NCBI GenBank assembly: GCA_030145265.1
Contig: JAQYWA010000056.1
Location: 1-9,429 of the forward strand
DNA from: Desulfuromonas sp.
Lineage (GTDB): Bacteria > Desulfobacterota > Desulfuromonadia > Desulfuromonadales > Trichloromonadaceae
Direction of reading: 5' to 3'
DNA length: 9,429 nt
How positions within the stretch are numbered: the first letter of the stretch is position 1; the number at the start of each line of letters is the position of its first letter. Shown here piece after piece: positions 1 through 5,830 of the stretch. Position numbers and translations under genes: made by a program. Under the pieces are notes generated by a model. It ran no database searches and was not told the origin of the DNA. It saw only the letters and a list, made by a program, of their open reading frames with translations.

Positions 1-1425
1 GTGCTTGACCTTTCTGGCCAGGTTGCTAATTATTCGACCGCTCCTACCGTTGATCTTGTCGCGATACTCAATGAACTCGATCTGCGTGCGGCCCTGGCAG
101 CTGTCCCAAAAGAGCTGGTCAGTCAGGCTGAGGGACTAGATCCCGCCGGAACGGTTCGTGCCCGGATCACCCTGGCCGGATCCGTCGACAAACCGTTGGC
201 TCTGCTGAAAACAGGCGAAGTGGTCCTGTCCGGTATCCAGGCATCCGCCGGCGGCATGCGTCCATCGCTGACCGGCATGTTGTCTCTGACCGGGGATCAG
301 GTGGCCGCAGACAAGCTCAAACTGACCCTGGGCGACAACAGCGCTGATCTCACCTTCAAGGCGTCCAACCTGTTCGGCAAGCCAATCGTCGTATCGAGCG
401 TGGTGACGTCTGAACGTTTTCTGCTGGACCCCCTGCTCAAGGGAGGGGCGGCACCGATGGCCGGCGGTCCTGATAAATCGGGTGCGCCGGGCAAGTCCAC
501 AGGGGGAACAAAGGCGGAAGAAATCGGTCCCTTTGATCTGCCGCTCAAGGCCGATGGAGAAGTGCGTATTGGTCAGACGGTGTACCAAGGGCTCAATATT
601 GATGATTTCCTGATGCGCTACCGTTTGGTCGGCAACATCCTCACTGTCGAAACCATGACCGGCAAGGTGGCTGGCGGAACATTCAGCAAGACGGCCACTG
701 TTGACCTTGGCAAAAAGGGTTTGGCCTACAACGCTAAGCTCAATCTGACCAGCGTACAGGCCGATCCGATCATTACGGCCTTTGCACCCAAGGCGGCTGG
801 AACGGTATTCGGCGGGCTTTCACTGGATGCCGACTTCAACGGCAGGGGAACTCTCCCCGATGCGATCCGCAAGAGCCTGTCGGGGAAGGGGGCGCTGGTG
901 GTGGCCGACGGTCGGCTGACCGGTTCCTCGCTGATGCAGGGACTGGCCGACTTTGTTCGCCTTGACGAATTGCGTGACATGCATTTCAGCCAGGCCAAGG
1001 GGAGTTACACCATACAGAACGGCAAGATCCAAATGAACAGCGATTTTGCCGGAAAAGATGTGAGTATGACTCCCAGCGGCACTATTGGCCTTGATGGCAA
1101 CATTGATCTCAACCTCGGTGCCCGTCTGGCGCCGAAGTTGACCGCCAAACTGGACCGAAAAGGGGAGGTAGCGCAGTTTTTCACCGATCAGGATGGTTGG
1201 AGCGAGTTGCCGCTTAAGGTTTCCGGAACCATGTCCAAACCAAAATTCTCCTTCGATTCCAGCGCGGTTAAATCAAAGGTTAAGGAAAAAGCCCAGGCTG
1301 AGCTGCAAAAGAAACTCAAGGAAAAGGTCTTCGATAAGCTCGGTTCCAAGGGGGGAGACGACCAAGCCGCGGAACCGGCCAAAAAAATGCTCGATGATGC
1401 CATCAAGGGATTGTTCGGCAAATAA
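1..1425 (+). CDS. AsmA-family protein, C-terminal portion (5' end outside window)
   Basis: This is the C-terminal 474 residues of an AsmA-like envelope protein. AsmA/TamB/YhdP relatives are anchored in the inner membrane, extend through the periplasm and are linked to outer-membrane assembly and phospholipid transport; that role is family knowledge. The fragment shows alternating short beta strands with repeated G-x-L/V and D-G-x-I patterns. A Gly/Pro/Ser-rich linker lies at about residues 148-173. An AsmA C-terminal-type block follows (roughly 190-418), ending in an LPLKVSGTMSKPKFSFD stretch that resembles the last strand of the family. The tail (about 422-450) is Lys-rich and helical. No signal anchor is visible, and the GTG at base 1 has no upstream context, so the gene very probably begins outside the window (family members usually exceed 600 residues). 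It ends in TAA at 1423-1425, 38 bp before the ferritin-like gene, so co-transcription is likely. The family call is good; the exact subfamily is not resolved. Confidence 0.82.
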   Translation: MLDLSGQVANYSTAPTVDLVAILNELDLRAALAAVPKELVSQAEGLDPAGTVRARITLAGSVDKPLALLKTGEVVLSGIQASAGGMRPSLTGMLSLTGDQVAADKLKLTLGDNSADLTFKASNLFGKPIVVSSVVTSERFLLDPLLKGGAAPMAGGPDKSGAPGKSTGGTKAEEIGPFDLPLKADGEVRIGQTVYQGLNIDDFLMRYRLVGNILTVETMTGKVAGGTFSKTATVDLGKKGLAYNAKLNLTSVQADPIITAFAPKAAGTVFGGLSLDADFNGRGTLPDAIRKSLSGKGALVVADGRLTGSSLMQGLADFVRLDELRDMHFSQAKGSYTIQNGKIQMNSDFAGKDVSMTPSGTIGLDGNIDLNLGARLAPKLTAKLDRKGEVAQFFTDQDGWSELPLKVSGTMSKPKFSFDSSAVKSKVKEKAQAELQKKLKEKVFDKLGSKGGDDQAAEPAKKMLDDAIKGLFGK

Positions 1426-1430
1426 TATGT

Positions 1431-1443
1431 CAGCTCTGAGCTG
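1431..1443. repeat. Short perfect palindrome between the AsmA and ferritin-like genes
   Basis: CAGCTCTGAGCTG is a 6-bp inverted repeat around one central base. As RNA it could form only a 5-bp stem with a 3-base loop. It has no T-tract, so it is not an intrinsic terminator. It could be a small operator or chance. Confidence 0.2.
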
Positions 1444-1452
1444 TCACAATAC

Positions 1453-1457
1453 GGGAG
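1453..1457 (+). promoter_or_regulatory. Ribosome binding site of the ferritin-like gene
   Basis: GGGAG lies 6 nt before the ATG at 1464. This supports that ATG as the start of the ferritin-like protein. Confidence 0.7.
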
Positions 1458-1463
1458 TCTTGC

Positions 1464-1958
1464 ATGTCGGGAGTTGAAGATTTCAGCGGATTTGAAGTGA
1501 TCCGTGCAGCCATGGAAGTAGAAAAACAGGGGCGAGAGTTTTATTCCACAATGTCGACCAGGGCTCACAGCGAAATGGCCAGAGATATATTTTCCCTGCT
1601 GGCCCAGGATGAAATAGCCCATTTGAAAACCCTGGAAAACATGGTTCCCAAATACCAGGATGGGGAATTCTGGGAAAACGAGGAATTGTTTCTGCCGTAT
1701 CTGCGGCGGTTTTCCTCGGAGCGGGTGTTCCCGTCGACGGAGCAGGTCGAAAAGGTGTTACGATCAAATCAGCCCGATTGTCAATTGCTGGAGTTGGCCA
1801 TTGAAGCTGAAGAAAAGTTTGCCGAGTACTTTCGTTTGGCCTCAGAACATTCCCGGAGCGCGGATGGGAAAGAGGCTTTTGCCTGGCTGGCCGGTGAAGA
1901 AGAGCGCCATGCTAAAATCCTCAAGGATCGGCGGGAAAAACTGACCGAAAAACTTTAA
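1464..1958 (+). CDS. Rubrerythrin-like ferritin-fold di-iron protein
   Basis: This is a 164-residue four-helix ferritin-like protein of the rubrerythrin/COG1633 type. Rubrerythrins reduce peroxide at a carboxylate-bridged di-iron site in anaerobes and microaerophiles; other members of the fold have different or unknown jobs. The expected ligand pattern is present. Helix A has E20 followed six residues later by Y27 (ExxxxxxY). Helix B has E50-x-x-H53. Helix C has E116 with Y122/F123. Helix D has E146-x-x-H149. The two halves repeat the same helix-pair plan, separated by a longer loop at about 60-105. The C-terminal rubredoxin domain (two CxxC knuckles) of classical rubrerythrin is absent and only one Cys (C106) is present, so electrons would have to come from a separate partner. 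The start is supported by a GGGAG site. The gene sits between the AsmA-family gene and the aldolase-like gene, 21 bp from the latter, suggesting an operon. Peroxidase activity is inferred, not shown. Confidence 0.85.
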   Translation: MSGVEDFSGFEVIRAAMEVEKQGREFYSTMSTRAHSEMARDIFSLLAQDEIAHLKTLENMVPKYQDGEFWENEELFLPYLRRFSSERVFPSTEQVEKVLRSNQPDCQLLELAIEAEEKFAEYFRLASEHSRSADGKEAFAWLAGEEERHAKILKDRREKLTEKL

Positions 1959-1968
1959 GGGGAGGGGG

Positions 1969-1973
1969 AAGGA
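1969..1973 (+). promoter_or_regulatory. Strong ribosome binding site of the aldolase-like gene
   Basis: AAGGA ends 6 nt before the ATG at 1980, inside a purine-rich run that fills most of the 21-bp gap after the ferritin-like stop codon. It fixes the start and implies translation from a shared transcript. Confidence 0.75.
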
Positions 1974-1979
1974 TCGCAA

Positions 1980-2624
1980 ATGACCGACCAGGAAGGTGTC
2001 ATCCAGTTTCAGCTGTCCCATCTTTTCACTCCACCACTTTCCTTGGGCCAACTCGGCGAACTGATCGCCTGGCGCAGAATCCTTTATCAGCTACAGTTGA
2101 TCGGGGAGGATCCCCTGCGTTACGCCGGTTACGGATTTGGCAACATCAGTCAAAGAATCCCACAAGTTCCTGCCATTACCTCCCGGCCGTTCATCATCAC
2201 CGGCACTCAGACCGGTGGATTTTCAGAGCTCGCTCCGGAACAGTTCACCACGGTAACGGAGTGCTTTCCCGAGCAAAACCGGGTCACGTCCACCGGTCCG
2301 ATCAAACCCTCTTCCGAGGCCATGACCCATGCCACCCTGTACGAGGTCGATTCGGAGTTGCGGGTAGTCATGCATGTCCATTCGCCCCACATCTGGCGGT
2401 CTGCGGCTCAACTCGGATTGCCCGTAACAACCGCAGCGGCAGGCTGCGGCACAACCGCGATGGCCGATGCCGTTCGTGAGGTCATGACTCAACCTTTGAC
2501 CCGGGCGTTGGGGCTGTTCGTCATGGGAGGCCACGAAGACGGTGTCGTCTCCTTCGCCCGGACCGCCGACCAGGCCGGGGTCGCCCTCATCAGTGTTCTG
2601 GCCAGGGCCTACCAGGTCTGCTGA
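1980..2624 (+). CDS. Class II aldolase/adducin-family protein
   Basis: This 214-residue protein fits the class II aldolase/adducin fold, which includes zinc-dependent fuculose- and rhamnulose-phosphate aldolases, ribulose-5-phosphate 4-epimerase and methylthioribulose-1-phosphate dehydratase. Family landmarks are present in order: a GYGFGNIS loop (51-57) that would bind phosphate; a T/S-rich segment (104-112); the E113-x-x-x-H117 region where the catalytic acid of aldolases lies; H132-x-H134 as two Zn ligands (VMHVHSPH); and H185 in GGHEDG as the third ligand. Its length matches single-domain family members. The substrate cannot be told from sequence. The N-terminal 25 residues look unrelated to the fold and may be a lineage-specific extension. 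It is the last gene of the probable three-gene + strand run; no intrinsic terminator follows its TGA. Placement next to a rubrerythrin-like gene does not point to a known sugar pathway. Family call is firm, activity open. Confidence 0.82.
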   Translation: MTDQEGVIQFQLSHLFTPPLSLGQLGELIAWRRILYQLQLIGEDPLRYAGYGFGNISQRIPQVPAITSRPFIITGTQTGGFSELAPEQFTTVTECFPEQNRVTSTGPIKPSSEAMTHATLYEVDSELRVVMHVHSPHIWRSAAQLGLPVTTAAAGCGTTAMADAVREVMTQPLTRALGLFVMGGHEDGVVSFARTADQAGVALISVLARAYQVC

Positions 2625-2703
2625 CCCTTCAGTCTCGTCCTCTCCCTCCCAATTACCTCCTCTGCATGTTTTTTATATACATAAAAGCTATTTAGAGATT
2701 TTT

Positions 2704-2719
2704 GGGCCGGAAAATTGCA
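2704..2719 (+). promoter_or_regulatory. Putative sigma-54 (RpoN) promoter of the hybrid kinase gene
   Basis: GGGCCGGAAAATTGCA compares with the consensus TGGCACG-N4-TTGCW. The invariant GG (2705-2706) and GC (2717-2718) are separated by exactly 10 bp, and the whole TTGCA half is present. The -24 half is imperfect: G instead of T before the GG, and CG in place of the AC of the consensus. The predicted start of transcription is near 2730, about 76 nt before the likely ATG. The AT-rich stretch at 2668-2703 would suit a bend or IHF-type site, but no enhancer-binding-protein site could be identified. The match is by eye. Confidence 0.45.
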
Positions 2720-2729
2720 CGCTTTCTCT

Positions 2730-2749
2730 AATGTTAAAGATGTAACATT
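2730..2749. repeat. Perfect 7-bp inverted repeat upstream of the kinase
   Basis: AATGTTA-N6-TAACATT is a perfect dyad with spacer AAGATG (2737-2742). It begins where transcription from the sigma-54-like element would begin. It could be an operator for a dimeric regulator, or a weak AU-rich hairpin at the very 5' end of the kinase mRNA. There is no T-run after it, so it is not a terminator. Confidence 0.4.
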
Positions 2750-2805
2750 GCTGCCTCTCCCTCAATGGCCCGAATAACCTCACTTTGTTTGCCGGAACTC
2801 CCCGT

Positions 2806-5526
2806 ATGTTTAAAACCAATCCTGTGACCACACCGTCAAATGACAAAACAATGACCCGTGGATACCCGCTCAAGTATGTTTTCCTGTTCGTTGGGGTCTG
2901 GACCGTTCTGATGATCTCATCTTTGGGCTGGACCACGTGGACAACCCGATCCAACTTAAAAGACCTGGCGTTGGTGCAGGCGCGGGCCGCTTCCGGAAAG
3001 GATGTTCTTTATCGTCGTTGGGGCTCCTCATTCGGTGGCCTTTATGTCAACATGGCGACTGGAATAGTCCCCAATCCACTGTTGCGGAACCATCCCGATC
3101 GCGATCTTGAAACCCTTTCCGGACTGAAACTAACTCTGGTCAACCCGGAGTACATGAGCCGGATGGTGTATGACATGGAGGAGCAAGGTCTGGGACTCCG
3201 CACCGGGATGACCAGCCTGGATCCGCTTAATCCACGCAACCAGCCTGATCACTGGGAAATGATTGCCCTCAAGCAACTCCAGGAGGGTGAAAGGGATGTT
3301 TCAATTATCGAAGATCGCCCCGAGGGGCGTGTCTTGCGCCTGATAACCCCGCTTCGCGCCGAGCAAAGATGCATGCAGTGCCACGAGAAGCATGGATACG
3401 CTCTGGGCGAGGTCTGTGGTGGTCTCACCATTCTGGTTCCGATGAGACCATATGAAGAACAGGCCAGTAACGATCTTTTCAATCAGGGCATCACTCATGC
3501 CCTGATTTGGTCGTTCGGCTTGCTGGCAATAGGGCTCGGGTTTCGCAAATACGCCACATCCGAGCGGGCCCGCCGTCGCACCGAAAATGAACTCATCGAA
3601 GCCAAACTAGCTGCGGAATCGGCAAGTAGGGCCAAAGGTGATTTCCTCACCAATATGAGCCATGAAGTGCGGACTCCCATGAATGCCATTATCGGCTTGA
3701 CTGAGCTGGTGCTCGACACCGATTTGCCCCAGCACCAGCGTGATTGTCTTGAGACGGTGAAATCCTCGGCAGATTCTTTGCTTGGTTTGATCAACGATGT
3801 TCTCGATTTTTCCAAGATCGAAGCGGAGATGCTTAAGTTTGAGTCGATCCCTTTCAAGGTTAGGGAACTCGTCGAGGGGGCCATGCGCACCACGGCGGTT
3901 CCGGCACACAGGAAAGGGCTGGAAATTATCTGTTCGGTTGCCGCCGAAGTGCCGGACTGCCTGCATGGTGATCCTTTACGCATTCGCCAGGTGATGTTAA
4001 ACCTGTTGGGGAATGCGGTTAAGTTCACAGAAAAGGGCGAAGTTATGCTGCGGGTTGATCTGCTTGAGCAGGCAGCAAGCAACTGTCGACTGTCCTTTTC
4101 GGTAAAGGACTCCGGCATTGGCATTCCGGAAGAGCTCCAGCATAAACTCTTCCAAAGTTTCAGTCAGGCCGACTCGTCAACCAGTCGTAAGTTTGGCGGA
4201 AGCGGCCTGGGCCTGGCTATTTCAAAAGCCCTTGTCCAAGGCCTGGGGGGACGGATTTCGATGCAGAGCAGTGCGGGGAAGGGGAGTGTCTTTTCTGCCG
4301 AGCTGCCTTTTAACATCAACTCACAGCCACAGCTTCCCGTGATTAGCGGTTTCGCCGAGAAGAGAGTCCTCGTGGTTGATGACCATCCCATTGTAAGAGA
4401 GGTCGTTGTTGACAACCTGAGACAACTGGGCGTCGAGGCCTGTTCGATCGATTCCGGCGACAGCGCCATTCAGAAACTGCACGAAGCAAGATTCTGCAAA
4501 GAGCCTTTTTCGGCCGTTCTGATTGATTACACAATGCCCGGAATGGATGGGTTCACGACCACCGAAATTATCCGGGAGCACATTGATCCGACTATTCCGG
4601 TTGTGATGATGTTTACCACCGAAGAGCTGGACAAGGGACTCGAACGCTGCGCTGAGTTGGCGATAAACGGTTATTTGACCAAGCCGGTTTCGCTGAACCG
4701 CTTGCGGGGTTCATTGAGCGCTATCTTTGAACCGGAGTCAGCCCAACCTGTGGAACGATCGAATATCCCGGAGGGATTGCCCGATCTTCCTCCGACGAGC
4801 CGACACCAGCTCCTGCTGGCGGAAGATAATGCTTTCAATCAAAAACTCGCCATGGCGCTGGCCCGCAAGAAAAATTGGGATATGACCGTGGTATGTGACG
4901 GTCAGGCTGCCGTGGATGCTTTTAGCGCTGAAACATTCGATCTGGTGTTGATGGATGTCCAGATGCCGACTGTTGATGGCCTGGAGGCGACCCGCCTGAT
5001 TCGTCAGATCTGTCATGAGCGAAATCTCGACATCCCGATCATCGGCATGACGGCCTATGCCACGTCAGGAGACCGGGAACGCTTCCTGGCAGCCGGGATG
5101 GATGATTATGTCGCTAAACCGATCAAGCCGGAACGATTTTACGAAGTGGTAGAGCGTCATCTCGAAAAACATCATAAAGCTCAATCGCGCTCCCTGCCGA
5201 AGCCAAAACTTGATCAGTCATTCAATCAGAACATTCTGAAACATAATTCGCTAATGGCTGAACTGATCAGGGATTTTCTGGATGATTATCCAAGAGTACT
5301 TACAGAACTCAGGGCAGGCATTGATCAGCAGCAGTGTCATGAAGTGGAATTCCTGGCACACAACCTGAAATCGGTCATCGGTTTTTTCAACGCCGATGCT
5401 GCCTATCAACTGGCCAAGCAGTTGGAAATCGCGGCCCGCGAGGGGGAGGTAGAGAAGGGACGGGATGTTTTCTTGCTGCTGGAAGGGGAGTTGAGCCAGG
5501 TACGAGAAAGTCTCATGGCCACTTAA
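2806..5526 (+). CDS. Hybrid sensor histidine kinase: heme-type Tll0287/DUF3365 sensor, HisKA, HATPase, two receivers, Hpt
   Basis: This is a membrane-bound 'unorthodox' kinase that would sense a periplasmic signal and run a His-Asp-His phosphorelay. Residues are numbered from the ATG at 2806 (906 aa). TM1 is about 24-43. The periplasmic domain (about 48-218) resembles Tll0287-like/DUF3365 sensors and holds C189-M-Q-C192-H193, a CxxCH c-type heme attachment motif. TM2 is about 232-246, followed by a charged, probably coiled-coil linker (251-278). HisKA has phospho-acceptor H286 in MSHEVRTP. The HATPase domain has the N box with N403, the G1 box D435-SGIGI and the G2 box FGGSGLGLA (about 463-471). 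Receiver 1 has D525/D526, acceptor D574 and K626. Receiver 2 has E673/D674, acceptor D717, T749 and K771. The C-terminal Hpt has H852 in AHNLKS. All phosphorelay residues look intact. An in-frame TTG at 2785 would add 7 residues but has no ribosome binding site; the ATG has a weak GGAA 8 nt upstream. No partner regulator lies in the window. Heme binding is inferred from the motif. Confidence 0.92.
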   Translation: MFKTNPVTTPSNDKTMTRGYPLKYVFLFVGVWTVLMISSLGWTTWTTRSNLKDLALVQARAASGKDVLYRRWGSSFGGLYVNMATGIVPNPLLRNHPDRDLETLSGLKLTLVNPEYMSRMVYDMEEQGLGLRTGMTSLDPLNPRNQPDHWEMIALKQLQEGERDVSIIEDRPEGRVLRLITPLRAEQRCMQCHEKHGYALGEVCGGLTILVPMRPYEEQASNDLFNQGITHALIWSFGLLAIGLGFRKYATSERARRRTENELIEAKLAAESASRAKGDFLTNMSHEVRTPMNAIIGLTELVLDTDLPQHQRDCLETVKSSADSLLGLINDVLDFSKIEAEMLKFESIPFKVRELVEGAMRTTAVPAHRKGLEIICSVAAEVPDCLHGDPLRIRQVMLNLLGNAVKFTEKGEVMLRVDLLEQAASNCRLSFSVKDSGIGIPEELQHKLFQSFSQADSSTSRKFGGSGLGLAISKALVQGLGGRISMQSSAGKGSVFSAELPFNINSQPQLPVISGFAEKRVLVVDDHPIVREVVVDNLRQLGVEACSIDSGDSAIQKLHEARFCKEPFSAVLIDYTMPGMDGFTTTEIIREHIDPTIPVVMMFTTEELDKGLERCAELAINGYLTKPVSLNRLRGSLSAIFEPESAQPVERSNIPEGLPDLPPTSRHQLLLAEDNAFNQKLAMALARKKNWDMTVVCDGQAAVDAFSAETFDLVLMDVQMPTVDGLEATRLIRQICHERNLDIPIIGMTAYATSGDRERFLAAGMDDYVAKPIKPERFYEVVERHLEKHHKAQSRSLPKPKLDQSFNQNILKHNSLMAELIRDFLDDYPRVLTELRAGIDQQQCHEVEFLAHNLKSVIGFFNADAAYQLAKQLEIAAREGEVEKGRDVFLLLEGELSQVRESLMAT

Positions 5527-5548
5527 AGGGCCCATACACAGCGTTAAC

Positions 5549-5770
5549 TCAGGGAAGCGTCTGAAAGGAGAGTGGAACCAGCTTTCCGGTAGGCATCAGG
5601 TTTTCGCTCGACTGGCTCCCTGTTTCGTAATAATACTTTCGCCGTTCGCAAAGATACGCAGTATCTCCCTGGCAGTAGATATGCATTATTCCCTGCCATA
5701 CGTTGCTGGATCGATTGCAGTATTTCAAGAAAAAATTACACTGATTTCTCAGCTCGCAAGCCTTTTTCAA
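5549..5770 (-). CDS. Small cysteine-rich protein of unknown function (73 aa, TTG start)
   Basis: This is a 73-residue protein with Cys at 5, 11, 18, 33 and 41. The pattern is C-x5-C-N-F-F near the N-terminus, then YC-x-G-D-x4-C-x-R and a Tyr-rich YYY segment. The C-x5-C-x-F-F and YC-x-G-x5-C-x-R spacing resembles a small conserved hypothetical family that I recall from delta-proteobacteria and relatives; I cannot name a characterised member. Four conserved Cys could bind Zn or an Fe-S cluster (inference). The frame stays open to a TTG at 5797, but a strong GGAGGG lies 4 nt before the TTG at 5770, so translation most likely starts there, giving an N-terminus of MKKACELRNQC. It lies 60 bp downstream of the acyl-CoA synthetase gene on the same strand, probably co-transcribed, and converges on the kinase gene with 22 bp between stops. 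The open frame alone could be chance; the ribosome binding site plus the Cys pattern makes it likely real. Confidence 0.65.
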   Translation of the reverse strand: MKKACELRNQCNFFLKYCNRSSNVWQGIMHIYCQGDTAYLCERRKYYYETGSQSSENLMPTGKLVPLSFQTLP

Positions 5771-5774
5771 AATT

Positions 5775-5780
5775 CCCTCC
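5775..5780 (-). promoter_or_regulatory. Ribosome binding site that sets the start of the small Cys-rich gene
   Basis: GGAGGG on the - strand is followed after AATT by TTG at 5770-5768. No comparable site precedes the other in-frame TTG at 5797 or the GTG at 5788, so this site decides the start. Confidence 0.6.
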
Positions 5781-5830
5781 GATAACACCCCATCCAATAG
5801 TTAAGAAAACCATAAATATTTCAAACTTCA

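Noticed and set aside
2615..2626. GGTC-TGCT-GACC stem-loop at the aldolase stop codon
   Set aside because: The stem is only 4 bp and the nearest T-run is about 40 bp away, so it is not a credible intrinsic terminator.
3495..4124. 209-residue - strand open frame
   Set aside because: It is a Ser/Arg-rich antisense shadow of the HisKA and HATPase region of the kinase.
5527..5548. Bidirectional terminator between the convergent kinase and small Cys-rich genes
   Set aside because: The 22 bp contain only the GGGCCC palindrome with no stem-loop plus T-run on either strand.
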